Shown here in pieces: positions 19,781 to 27,971 of a stretch of 64,000 nt of DNA. The notes below the pieces were generated by a model. It made no database searches. It was not told where the DNA came from and worked only from the letters and a program-made list of their open reading frames with translations. The first letter of the stretch is position 1. Each line of letters begins with the position of its first letter. Position numbers and translations under genes: made by a program. Source of the DNA: Heliomarina baculiformis (GTDB taxonomy: Bacteria > Pseudomonadota > Alphaproteobacteria > Rhodobacterales > Rhodobacteraceae). Location of the stretch: contig NZ_JAIMIC010000002.1 in NCBI RefSeq assembly GCF_019966545.1, positions 674,632 to 738,631 of the forward strand, written 5' to 3'.

Positions 19781-20185
19781 TTATTCTGCGGCCTGCTTCG
19801 GGTTTTCGTCGGCTTGCATAATCTTTTCGGCCCAGTTCATCTGCTCCTGAAGGTCCGAAATGGCCGCGTCGAGTTCGTCGCGCTGGCGCTGCATGTCGGC
19901 CAGCCGTTCGCAGGCGACCTCGTAGGTCTTGCGGATCTGCGTCTGCTGCTGGTCATCGATGTGGTAAAGGTCCAGCAACTGGCGCACCTGTTCCAGCGAG
20001 AAGCCGAACCTTTTGGCTCGCAGGATCAGCTTTAGCCGCGCGCGGTCACGCTTGGTGAACAGTCGCTTCTGTCCTTGGCGGACCGGAAACAGAAGTTCTT
20101 TGGATTCATAGAACCGCAAGGTACGTGCGGTGACGTCGAAGACGTCGCACATTTCGCGGATGGTCAGGAATTTTTCTGTCATCAT
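19781..20185 (-). CDS. MerR-family transcriptional regulator
   Basis: DNA-binding regulator of about 134 residues. The N-terminal winged helix-turn-helix ([21 protein letters not shown]) is complete, followed by the dimerisation coiled coil (about residues 80-125). There are no effector cysteines of the metal-sensing MerR type. ATG 20185 or the adjacent ATG 20182 is chosen because upstream residues are not family-like; a ribosome site is weak in either case. It lies just upstream of the acyl-CoA dehydrogenase on the same strand and shares clear similarity with the second MerR gene. Control of the beta-oxidation block, in the manner of LiuR/PsrA-like fatty-acid regulators, is likely but inferred. 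Confidence 0.88.
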   Translation of the reverse strand: MMTEKFLTIREMCDVFDVTARTLRFYESKELLFPVRQGQKRLFTKRDRARLKLILRAKRFGFSLEQVRQLLDLYHIDDQQQTQIRKTYEVACERLADMQRQRDELDAAISDLQEQMNWAEKIMQADENPKQAAE

Positions 20186-20253
20186 GTCTGAATTGCTCGT
20201 GTGGGTTGTGTTCTCGCGAAATGATGATCTGGGCGCCTCATTACAACGAAAGT

Positions 20254-20278
20254 TGACGTTCACGTAAGTTGAACGTCA
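20254..20278. promoter_or_regulatory. Candidate MerR operator: perfect 9-bp inverted repeat
   Basis: TGACGTTCA (20254-20262), 7-base spacer, TGAACGTCA (20270-20278). It lies about 70 bases upstream of the first MerR start, between the two MerR genes. MerR proteins typically bind dyads of this size between spaced promoter elements, and LiuR-type regulators are known to use ACGT-containing dyads. The site therefore suggests autoregulation and control of the downstream dehydrogenase. Confidence 0.6.
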
Positions 20279-20394
20279 CGTCATTTCACAAACGGCGCAA
20301 GAGAATTTCTTCAGCCTTGGCTGTCAGGTAATATTTTACCCTGGGGAATGTGGAATTCGCGTGGGAAACGGCAAGTGTGAGAGCCGGAAGCGAC

Positions 20395-20763
20395 TCAGTC
20401 GATCTCTGATTCAGCCTCGCTGCGCAGCTTGCGAAGCTCGCTCATCGCTTCTTCGATCTGCTGTTTCTGCTCCGCAAGGTCCACGAGCTGGCGATCGGCC
20501 ATTTCGACAAAGGCCTGCATCTGCGGTTTTGTGCCGTCTTTCTCGTATATCAGTAGCCACTGACGGATATCTTCCAGCTGAAAGCCGAATCTGCGCCCGC
20601 GCAGGATCAGCTTCATCCGTGCGATTTCACGTGGTCCGTAATGGCGGGTGCGCCCTTCGCGATGGGGGTGGATGAGCTCAATATATTCGTAATAGCGCAG
20701 GGTTCTTGGCGTGACATCGAACCGCGCACACATTTCTTTGAAACTCAGGTTAACGTCAGCCAT
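20395..20763 (-). CDS. MerR-family transcriptional regulator (second paralogue)
   Basis: A 122-residue MerR protein. The helix-turn-helix reads LSFKEMCARFDVTPRTLRYYE, followed by RMKLILRGRRFGFQLEDIRQ and a C-terminal coiled coil. It matches the first MerR gene over most of its length (KEMC/REMC, DVTxRTLRxYE, KLILRxxRFGFxLExxRQ), so the two arose by duplication. It is divergent from the first thioesterase gene, with 124 bases between starts. It could regulate the thioesterase/MATE operon, the beta-oxidation genes, or both. Confidence 0.88.
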   Translation of the reverse strand: MADVNLSFKEMCARFDVTPRTLRYYEYIELIHPHREGRTRHYGPREIARMKLILRGRRFGFQLEDIRQWLLIYEKDGTKPQMQAFVEMADRQLVDLAEQKQQIEEAMSELRKLRSEAESEID

Positions 20764-20887
20764 CGGATTTCTCTGCTTGCATAGTTCAAAGGTTAAGGCC
20801 GCAGGCGCGCAGACGCAACCAGCGGGCTTGCCCTTTGGGGACGGGTTTGATCATAAGGTGATGACAGCAGGAAAACAGGAACGCGGC

Positions 20888-21307
20888 ATGTCTGAAAAAA
20901 CCGAACTGGCCCAACAGTTCATTCACGCCCTGCCGCATGCGCGTGAACTCGGCCTGAAGATTACCCGACTTGGGGCCGGATATGCCGAAATGACCATGCC
21001 CTATGACGAACGTCTTGTCGGCGATCCGCAGACAGGGGTCCTGCATGGCGGTGCGGTTTCCACTGTGATCGATACCTGCTGCGGCACGGCGGTTATGAGC
21101 CATCCGGACGCGCGGGGCATCACGGCAACGATCGATCTGCGTATTGAATACATGCGTGCGGCGACGCCGGGACAGTCGATTGTTGCCCGCGCCACCTGCC
21201 ATCACATAACGCGCAACGTCGCTTTCGTCGAAGCGACTGCCGTGGACAATGATACTGACGTGCCGGTGGCCCGCGCCTCGGGGTCGTTTACGGTGGGAGA
21301 AGCATGA
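20888..21307 (+). CDS. PaaI-family hotdog thioesterase
   Basis: A 139-residue single-domain acyl-CoA thioesterase. The hotdog core has the active-site region GVLHGGAVSTVIDTCCG, and DLRIEYMRAATPG is the typical central strand. ATG 20888 is chosen because AGGA lies at the right distance and the family similarity begins there; an upstream in-frame extension reads as noncoding. Its stop overlaps the next gene by 4 bases (ATGA). The role is probably removal of CoA from aromatic or short acyl-CoA that would otherwise trap CoA. Confidence 0.9.
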   Translation: MSEKTELAQQFIHALPHARELGLKITRLGAGYAEMTMPYDERLVGDPQTGVLHGGAVSTVIDTCCGTAVMSHPDARGITATIDLRIEYMRAATPGQSIVARATCHHITRNVAFVEATAVDNDTDVPVARASGSFTVGEA

Positions 21308-21828
21308 TGGCGCGCGCCCGTCCCGAACCGGTCCAGGTCGTCAAGCAACGCCGGGACGTGGCCCTGTCCGCTCTGGTCGAGGGGGTGCCTTACGTGCGCT
21401 TTCTGGGCATCGATTTCGACCGGCGTGGCGACGAACTGACGGGCGTTCTGCATTTTTCCGAAAAACTGATCGGCAATCCGATGCTGCCTGCCATCCATGG
21501 CGGGGTCACGGCGGCCTTTCTCGAGGTGACATCGATCATTTCGCTCAGCTGGGTCTATCTCTGGCCCGATATCGAAAGCGGCGCGCTGGATCTGTCCGAG
21601 GTCACGCCGTCAACGATGCCACGTTTGCCGAAGACAATCGGATTCACCGTCGATTACCTGCGCACCGGTTTGCCGCGTGATGCCTATGCCCGGGCAACCG
21701 TGACGCGGCAGGGGCGGCGCTATGCCTCGGTGCGCGCCGAGGCTTGGCAGGACAATCGCGACAAGCTCTTTGCACAAGGCTCCGGCCATTTCCTGATGCC
21801 GCCTGCCGTTTCGGTGGCCGATGGCTGA
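21304..21828 (+). CDS. PaaI-family hotdog thioesterase (second, longer)
   Basis: A 174-residue hotdog protein related to but distinct from its upstream neighbour. The core shows MLPAIHGGVTAAFLE for the HGG active-site turn and TVDYLRTGLPRDAYARA for the central strand. Between them it has an insert of about 25 residues (WPDIESGALDLSEVTPSTMP). It overlaps both the preceding thioesterase (4 bp) and the following MATE gene (8 bp), so all three are translated as one unit. The two may act on different acyl-CoA, or form a heteromer; this is not resolved by sequence. Confidence 0.87.
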   Translation: MMARARPEPVQVVKQRRDVALSALVEGVPYVRFLGIDFDRRGDELTGVLHFSEKLIGNPMLPAIHGGVTAAFLEVTSIISLSWVYLWPDIESGALDLSEVTPSTMPRLPKTIGFTVDYLRTGLPRDAYARATVTRQGRRYASVRAEAWQDNRDKLFAQGSGHFLMPPAVSVADG

Positions 21829-23158
21829 GACGGTCGCGACGACGCCACCAAAGCCGATCACCCATCGCCGCGTGCTCAATATCGCGGCGCCGATCGTTCT
21901 GTCCAACGTGACGGTGCCGATCCTTGGTATCGTGGACACCGGCGTTGTCGGTCAGCTCGGCGAGGCCGCTCCGATCGGCGCGGTCGGGATCGGCGCGATC
22001 ATCATCACGACGCTCTACTGGTTTTTCGGATTTTTGCGGATGGGCACGACCGGGCTGACCGGTCAAGCCGAAGGGGCAGGCAACCACCGCGAAGTAACCG
22101 CCATCCTGATGCGGGCGCTGTTGATCGGCGTTTCTGCCGGTGTCTTGCTCATTCTGTTGCGAGCGCCGCTGTTCTGGGGCGCCTTTATGCTTTCGCCAGC
22201 GTCGGAAGAGGTCGAAACCCTCGCGCGCTCCTACATGTCGATCCGGATCTGGTCCGCCCCCGCTGCCATCGCGATATTCGGCATCACCGGCTGGCTGATC
22301 GCGCTCGAGCGGACACGTGCCGTTCTTGCGATACAGCTCTGGATGAACGGGCTGAACGTCCTGCTCGACCTGTGGTTCGTGCTGGGGCTTGACTGGGGCG
22401 TGTCCGGTGTGGCCATCGCTACGTTTCTGGCCGAGTGGTCCGGGCTGGTGCTGGCGCTCTGGTTCTGCCGCGGCGCTTTCCTTGGCCCGGACTGGCGCGA
22501 CCGGTCGTCGATCTTCGATCCAGTGGCCTTGCGCCGGATGGTGGTCGTCAACAGCGATATCCTTGTCCGGTCGCTGCTGTTGATGTCGGTGATGGTATCC
22601 TTCCTGTTCCTCGGCGCTGATTTCGGAGACGTGACGCTGGCCGCCAACCAGATCCTGTTGCAGTTCATCGAGATAACTGCCTGCTTCCTCGATGGTTTTG
22701 CCTTTACGGCGGAAGCTCTCGTCGCGCAGGCGATTGGCCGCCAAAGCATACCGCGACTGCGCCGCTCGATCATGATGGCGTCTGTCTGGGCGGTTGTCGG
22801 GGCGTTCCTGCTTGGCGCTGCATTCGCACTGTTCGGCGGGATGATCGTGGATACGATGGCAAAGGTGCCCGAGGTACAGTCTGAGGCGCGGGTATACCTA
22901 GCCTATATGATCGCTGTACCGGTCCTGGGCGTGGCAAGCTGGATGCTGGACGGTGTTTTCATTGGCGCGACCCGTACCGGAGACATGCGCAACATGGCCT
23001 TTATCTCCACCGGAGCTTACGCCATTGCGGTTGTGGTGCTGGTTCCGCTCTGGGGCAATCACGGCTTATGGATGGCTTTCCTGCTGTCGTACGTCGCGCG
23101 GGGCCTGACGCTTGCGGCGCGCTACCCCGCGCTGGAACGTGGTGTCGCTCCTGATTAA
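21821..23158 (+). CDS. MATE-family efflux transporter
   Basis: A 445-residue inner-membrane protein with about twelve hydrophobic segments, the standard MATE topology in two six-helix halves. The opening reads RVLNIAAPIVLSNVTVPILGIVDTGVVGQLG, a typical DinF/NorM start, and GASWMLDG-like sequence recurs in the second half. It probably exports a cationic or organic compound by Na+ or H+ antiport. The start codon lies inside the upstream thioesterase gene. Substrate is unknown. Confidence 0.9.
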   Translation: MAETVATTPPKPITHRRVLNIAAPIVLSNVTVPILGIVDTGVVGQLGEAAPIGAVGIGAIIITTLYWFFGFLRMGTTGLTGQAEGAGNHREVTAILMRALLIGVSAGVLLILLRAPLFWGAFMLSPASEEVETLARSYMSIRIWSAPAAIAIFGITGWLIALERTRAVLAIQLWMNGLNVLLDLWFVLGLDWGVSGVAIATFLAEWSGLVLALWFCRGAFLGPDWRDRSSIFDPVALRRMVVVNSDILVRSLLLMSVMVSFLFLGADFGDVTLAANQILLQFIEITACFLDGFAFTAEALVAQAIGRQSIPRLRRSIMMASVWAVVGAFLLGAAFALFGGMIVDTMAKVPEVQSEARVYLAYMIAVPVLGVASWMLDGVFIGATRTGDMRNMAFISTGAYAIAVVVLVPLWGNHGLWMAFLLSYVARGLTLAARYPALERGVAPD

Positions 23159-23537
23159 GGGCAGACTTCCCGAAAAATATCACGCTGTTGCCTGCGGGTG
23201 ATAATCAATCGGATGCCAGTTCCTGCATTTCCTGCAAATTTTAGAAAAAATTGTGCAATCGGTTCAGAACGTACGAAGCGACGCATCTGATAATCGGCGA
23301 ACTAGAATCCGCTCCGGTTCCCTGAAATCGTTTGTTTCCAGTTTCTTGGCGTATGGATAGGCGCTGTCTCGCGACCCCTCAGGGCAACGATGCATGCCCG
23401 TAAAACACCGAAATCACCGCACATTGCACCTTTGATCTGCGCGACATCAGAGCATTTCTGACTTCACCGAAATTTAAGCCTTTGCCCCCAGTTTCACCGG
23501 CATCAGCGCAATGCCCAGTTATCGAATGGACAATTCA
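23159..23537. other. Gene-free interval before the chemotaxis locus
   Basis: About 380 bases without a supported gene. It is moderately AT-rich around 23221-23260 and must contain the promoter for the exported sensor and probably the che genes. No convincing terminator for the MATE gene or sigma-28-like promoter was recognised by eye. Confidence 0.55.
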
Positions 23538-24104
23538 ATGAAAAAGACACTTCTTTCGACCGCATTTGTTTTCGCGGCATCCCTTGTCAACGCGGCCGAG
23601 CCGGACGCAGGGATGGTCGATTATGTAAATTCCACCGCGCTCGCATGGTTCCAGACGGATGAAGCGCAGGCCGCGATCAAGGCCAGCAACGCAGAACATG
23701 CTTCAGTGTCGGAGGAGAAACTGATTCAACTCGACCGGGAATGGCGGGATCAGGTCGGACAATCCGACCAGCCGCTGATCGCATCGATTATGGGATCGTC
23801 ATTTTCGGACACGCTGCGCGCCCATGCCGAGGCAAGCCAGGGTGTCATCAGCGAAATCATCGTTATGGACAATCGGGGCATGAATGTCGCCCTGAGTTCG
23901 GTGACCTCTGACTTTTGGCAGGGTGACGAAGCGAAGTACCTCGAGACCTACCCGCGCGGCGCAGATGCTATGCATGCCAGCGATATCGAACTGGATGAAT
24001 CCAGCCAGACCTATCAGGTCCAGGTTTCTTTCACGGTGACAGATTCTGCCACGGGTAATGCGATCGGCTGCGTCACCATTGGTTTGAACGCCGAAGCATT
24101 CTGA
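23538..24104 (+). CDS. Exported PDC/Cache-like sensor protein
   Basis: A 188-residue protein predicted to be periplasmic. MKKTLLSTAFVFAASLVNA is a clear signal peptide, and no membrane helix follows. The mature part resembles stand-alone PDC (Cache-type) ligand-sensing domains: IIVMDNRGMNVALSSVTSDF, then WQGDEAKYLETYPRGA, then VQVSFTVTDSATGNAIGCVTIGL. ATG 23538 is preferred because it opens the signal peptide; in-frame ATGs at 23511 and 23526 would add only a few residues. It lies 40 bases upstream of the MCP gene. Acting as a ligand-binding partner for that receptor is a reasonable inference. Confidence 0.8.
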   Translation: MKKTLLSTAFVFAASLVNAAEPDAGMVDYVNSTALAWFQTDEAQAAIKASNAEHASVSEEKLIQLDREWRDQVGQSDQPLIASIMGSSFSDTLRAHAEASQGVISEIIVMDNRGMNVALSSVTSDFWQGDEAKYLETYPRGADAMHASDIELDESSQTYQVQVSFTVTDSATGNAIGCVTIGLNAEAF

Positions 24105-24144
24105 AAATGAAAACAAGTGAAGCCAGAGGCCATCGGAGAAATTG

Positions 24145-26739
24145 ATGTCGGGCAAGGTAAAATTAAAAGGTTTGCAGTCCATTTTCGCAAAGATGGCGAT
24201 TGTTATTATCCTTTCCATGGCAGTCGTCGTCGCCACCATATCTTTTGTTGAAAATCATTTTGCAAAACGGCTTACGGAAGAGATCATTACTGAGATGGCG
24301 TCGTCGGAAACGGTGCTTGTCGGCGAGAACATCGCTGGCGCTGTCAAGTTCGGTAAGGGTGACATTGCGACAGCCGCCCTCGAACAGATGAAAGAAAACT
24401 CGGACGGACAGCTTCTGGGGTTCGTCGCGCTCAATCAGGCCGGTGAAGTCCTTGCAAATGGATCGAGCGAAGGGCTGGACAATGCCGAATTGATGCAGCT
24501 TGCACGCCGGGCGTTGGAGCTGAAAGAGGAAGCCCGGTCGGAAAATGGACACCTGATCGCGACACCTGTTCGATTTGGAGCCAATGGCGATGTGGTCGGA
24601 GCTGTCGCAACAGGCTGGACGCCGGATGTCATCCTCGCAAAACAATCGGAAGCAGCCCAGACTGCCCTGTTGGCTGCAGGGGCGGTGTTCCTTCTGTCGG
24701 TCATATGTTCGATGCTTATCTTTGGGCGATCGATCATCACGCCAATCAAGAAATGTACTCGCGCTATCAAATCGATGGCCGATACGAACTACGATATAGA
24801 AATTCCGGGTTTGAAGCGCGGAGACGAGATCGGCGAAATCGCGAATTCGCTGGAAACGCTTCGAAAAGAGCTTGCGACGGCGCAAGCCGCACAAGTCGAT
24901 ACGGCGTTCAAAAGCGCGGGATTCATGTCAGCTTCTGCCGCGATCATGATCACGGATCAGGAGATGAGAATAAACTATGTCAATCCAAAGCTGACCGCTT
25001 TCTTCGAAACGCATATCGAGGAATTGCGCAAGACGATACCAGATATGCATCCGAACAAGATGGTCGGGAAGTCGATCGAAGATTTCCACGGCGTAACCGG
25101 CTTTCGCGGCGATGCCCAGCAGATCAAGAGGCGTCTAGCAGCACTTGAGGGGCAAGAGTTCCAAGCAATTGTTCAGTTTGGGGAGGCACGGATTTCGCTA
25201 AAAGCGAGTACCGTCTATAAGGAAAACGGCGAAGCCATCGGCTACGTCTTGGAATGGGAAGACGTTACCCAGCAATTCATCAATAACGCAATTATTGATG
25301 CGATCGACGCGAACCAGGTAAAAGCGCAGTTTGACGTTACTGGAGATTGTCTGAATTGCAACGAGCTCTTTTCAAAAGCCAGTGGCGTCAGCGTTGAGGG
25401 TTCCAAGCGACTAAAATTGCAAAGCTTGGTGTCGACCGCCGAAGATGCATCGAGCGAGAAAACTGATCTCGTTTCCTATGTATTGAACGAAAAGCCTTAC
25501 ATTGGGCAGTTTCAGATTGCGGGATCGGATGGCGGAAAGACGACAATCGACGGCAGCCTGAGTTGCGTCAGAAACCACAAAGGAGATCCGATCCGGATAC
25601 TTTTACTCGGTAAGGATGTCACCGAATCCGAAGCGGAGCTCAATGCGTCACGGCGAGAACGTGTCGAGAATGAGCGTAGTCAAAACCAAGTTGTTGAAGA
25701 GCTGCGCATCGGACTCAGCAAGCTGAGTGGCGGAGATCTTACCTCAATCATTTCTACGCCTTTTCATGAAAAGTATGAAGAGCTTAGGTCTGATTTCAAC
25801 CAGGCGGTACAGAATCTCGCTAAAGCAATGAACGAGATCGCTGAAGATGCCGAAAACATCCACAACGAAGCGCGCGACATCAGTACGACTGCTGACGGTT
25901 TGTCGAAACGAACCGAGAGCACCGCTGCGACGCTAGAGCAAACCGCGGCGGCTCTAGATGAATTGACCAGTTCCGTCAACGAAACAGCAGGCGGCGCGGC
26001 GAAGGCAGACCAAGCTGTAACAACTGCTAAAGGCAATGCTGAAGAAAGTGGAAAAGTCGTACTGGATACGGTCGCCGCTATGGATCAAATCGCTGATTCA
26101 TCCGAGCGAATAACATCAATCATCAAGGTGATCGACGATATCGCATTCCAAACCAATTTGTTAGCTCTGAATGCGGGTGTCGAAGCCGCAAGAGCAGGAG
26201 ACGCTGGAAGAGGCTTCGCCGTGGTGGCTTCAGAGGTCAGAGCGCTAGCTCAGCGTTCTTCTGATGCCGCCAGAGAAATCAATGAGCTTATCGAAAAGAG
26301 CGGCTCTAAGGTTAAAACCGGTGTGGATTTAGTCGGAAAAACGGGTGTTGCGTTGCAGCAAATTGTTGGGTCCGTTTCGGAAATATCAAAATTGGTTGCG
26401 AATATAGCCGAATCCTCCCGTCAACAATCAGAGAATCTGACCGAAATTAACTCTTCGCTGTCTCAACTGGATCAGTCAACTCAACAAAACGCTGCAAGAT
26501 TGGAGGAAACTACAGCAGCTAGCGAGTCGCTCAGGAACGACGCTGTTTCGCTTGTAAACACTGTTTCGCATTTCAGGTTGTCCAGAGCGGATCGGATTGA
26601 GGTTAAAGGCAGTTTAAAGCTAGATCAAGGAAAGCAGGGAAAGCTCCAGCCAAATCCAAAACCGAGTAAGGTCGCGAGTCCGGGTTATAGTAAAGGGTCG
26701 CAGGTCGAAAAAATAAAAGACGAGTGGGAAGATTTTTAG
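24145..26739 (+). CDS. Methyl-accepting chemotaxis protein with PAS domains and WxxF tail
   Basis: An 864-residue transducer. TM1 is at about residues 16-38, followed by a periplasmic part of about 135 residues and TM2 at about 173-195. A HAMP domain (196-250), two PAS-like domains (about 255-375 and 380-490), and a second HAMP-like segment (515-560) lead to the signalling helix pair. The hairpin tip [18 protein letters not shown] is intact. After a Lys/Pro/Gln-rich linker the protein ends in EWEDF, matching the xWxxF pattern of the CheR/CheB tether in enteric receptors. ATG 24145 has GGAG six bases upstream. GC content falls along the gene from 58 percent at 24301-24420 to 45 percent at 26341-26460. 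Confidence 0.93.
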   Translation: MSGKVKLKGLQSIFAKMAIVIILSMAVVVATISFVENHFAKRLTEEIITEMASSETVLVGENIAGAVKFGKGDIATAALEQMKENSDGQLLGFVALNQAGEVLANGSSEGLDNAELMQLARRALELKEEARSENGHLIATPVRFGANGDVVGAVATGWTPDVILAKQSEAAQTALLAAGAVFLLSVICSMLIFGRSIITPIKKCTRAIKSMADTNYDIEIPGLKRGDEIGEIANSLETLRKELATAQAAQVDTAFKSAGFMSASAAIMITDQEMRINYVNPKLTAFFETHIEELRKTIPDMHPNKMVGKSIEDFHGVTGFRGDAQQIKRRLAALEGQEFQAIVQFGEARISLKASTVYKENGEAIGYVLEWEDVTQQFINNAIIDAIDANQVKAQFDVTGDCLNCNELFSKASGVSVEGSKRLKLQSLVSTAEDASSEKTDLVSYVLNEKPYIGQFQIAGSDGGKTTIDGSLSCVRNHKGDPIRILLLGKDVTESEAELNASRRERVENERSQNQVVEELRIGLSKLSGGDLTSIISTPFHEKYEELRSDFNQAVQNLAKAMNEIAEDAENIHNEARDISTTADGLSKRTESTAATLEQTAAALDELTSSVNETAGGAAKADQAVTTAKGNAEESGKVVLDTVAAMDQIADSSERITSIIKVIDDIAFQTNLLALNAGVEAARAGDAGRGFAVVASEVRALAQRSSDAAREINELIEKSGSKVKTGVDLVGKTGVALQQIVGSVSEISKLVANIAESSRQQSENLTEINSSLSQLDQSTQQNAARLEETTAASESLRNDAVSLVNTVSHFRLSRADRIEVKGSLKLDQGKQGKLQPNPKPSKVASPGYSKGSQVEKIKDEWEDF

Positions 26740-26772
26740 AAGTGGAAATTTTGTAAGCTGAGGGCTGGATGA

Positions 26773-27321
26773 TTGGAAGAGAAAAATAAGATATTAGGCG
26801 CCGATACCAAAAATGTACACCACGTAATTCAAGGCGAATATTTTGTTTCAGACGATCCGTCCATTGTTTTGACAACAATTTTGGGTTCCTGTGTCGCAAC
26901 ATGTCTCTGCGACCCCGTCGCAAAGGTTGGAGGTATAAATCATTTCTTGCTTCCAAACGGGGACGGCAAAGACGGGATGGAGTTTCGGTATGGAATTCTT
27001 TCCATGGAACTATTGGTTAACGGCTTGTTAAAAATGGGCGCAAGTAAGGCAAGATTGGAGGCAAAAATATTTGGAGGAGCGGCAATGAACAATGGTCTGG
27101 CGCGAATCGGAGAATCGAATAGCCAGTTTGCATTGAGCTATTTAAATAACGAGAACATCAAATGCCTTTCAAAAAGTTTAGGCGGAAGTAATGCAAGGAG
27201 AGTGAGGTACGTGCCGACGACGGGTCAAGCTCAGCAAATGTTGGTGTCGGAGCAAGCTACAGAGGAATTAAATTTCAGTAAAAGGTTGGCGAAGGTTGAG
27301 CCTGACGTAACATTGTTCTAG
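26773..27321 (+). CDS. cheD: Chemoreceptor glutamine deamidase CheD
   Basis: Deamidates specific receptor glutamines to make methylation sites. The protein has 182 residues. The catalytic set follows Thermotoga CheD spacing: Thr34, Cys40 in LGSCVAT, and His57 in GGINHFLLP (17 residues after Cys). KIFGGAAM is the other family motif. The first usable codon appears to be TTG 26773 with GAGG about 9 bases upstream; an ATG at 26769 is out of frame. It sits 33 bases after the receptor it probably modifies. Confidence 0.9.
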   Translation: MEEKNKILGADTKNVHHVIQGEYFVSDDPSIVLTTILGSCVATCLCDPVAKVGGINHFLLPNGDGKDGMEFRYGILSMELLVNGLLKMGASKARLEAKIFGGAAMNNGLARIGESNSQFALSYLNNENIKCLSKSLGGSNARRVRYVPTTGQAQQMLVSEQATEELNFSKRLAKVEPDVTLF

Positions 27322-27329
27322 AGGCTAAA

Positions 27330-27602
27330 ATGAAAGATATTAAGCTGAGTGAAAAAATGGATTTAAAATACGCAGTTGAGCTTAGGTCAGAGCTAATTGA
27401 AAGTAAAGGTTTGGATGTACATTTGGATGGGAATCATGTCTCTGCCGTGTTTGCTAGTTGTTGCCAAGTCTTAGTGGCTGCGAAGATGGAATGGGCAGAA
27501 AGAGGTAACGTGTTATCAATTAGCCCTTCAGAGAATATGATAGGAGATCTGGAGACGCTTGGCGCAAAGGATTTATTAATTGCCGAGGTAGTTAAGTTAT
27601 GA
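27330..27602 (+). CDS. STAS-domain chemotaxis protein
   Basis: A 90-residue single STAS domain (LKYAVELRSELIES, LDGNHVSAVFASCCQVLVAAKMEWAE). The region where anti-sigma antagonists have a phosphorylatable Ser has NHVSAVFASC, so regulation by phosphorylation is possible but unproven. Small STAS proteins of this sort are known in alphaproteobacterial che clusters. It overlaps cheY by 4 bases (ATGA) and follows cheD by 8 bases. Confidence 0.78.
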   Translation: MKDIKLSEKMDLKYAVELRSELIESKGLDVHLDGNHVSAVFASCCQVLVAAKMEWAERGNVLSISPSENMIGDLETLGAKDLLIAEVVKL

Positions 27603-27967
27603 CGGTAAAAGTTCTAGCGATCGACGATTCGAAGACGATAAGGGAAATGCTGAGGCACACATTGTCACAAGGTGGATTCGAGGTTTACGTCGCGGATGAC
27701 GGAGTTGATGGGTTGGAGAAGCTTGAATGCATAGGGCCGGATGTAGTGATAACGGACATAAATATGCCGCGGCTCGATGGTTTCGGGGTGATTGAAAAAA
27801 TTCGATCTCAAGCAGTTTATTCAGCTCTTCCAATACTGGTGCTAACGACGGAGAGTGCGCAAGATTTGAAAGAGAGGGCAAAGAACAGTGGGGCGACAGG
27901 ATGGGTCGTTAAGCCCTTTGACGATGAGAAATTAATTCATGCTATAAAAAGAATTACAGTCGGGTAG
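27599..27967 (+). CDS. cheY: Response regulator CheY
   Basis: A 122-residue single receiver domain. The acidic pair is Asp9-Asp10, the phosphorylated residue Asp53 (ITDINMPRLDG), the switch Thr83/Thr84 and conserved Lys105 (VVKPF). There is no output domain, so it is expected to act on the flagellar motor or as a phosphate sink. It is translationally coupled to the STAS gene and directly precedes cheA by 4 bases. Confidence 0.93.
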   Translation: MTVKVLAIDDSKTIREMLRHTLSQGGFEVYVADDGVDGLEKLECIGPDVVITDINMPRLDGFGVIEKIRSQAVYSALPILVLTTESAQDLKERAKNSGATGWVVKPFDDEKLIHAIKRITVG

Positions 27968-27971
27968 TGAG

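Noticed and set aside
23159..23537. Riboswitch or T-box-like leader before the che locus
   Set aside because: No convincing stem set or anti-terminator was recognised; the interval is best left as an uncharacterised promoter region.
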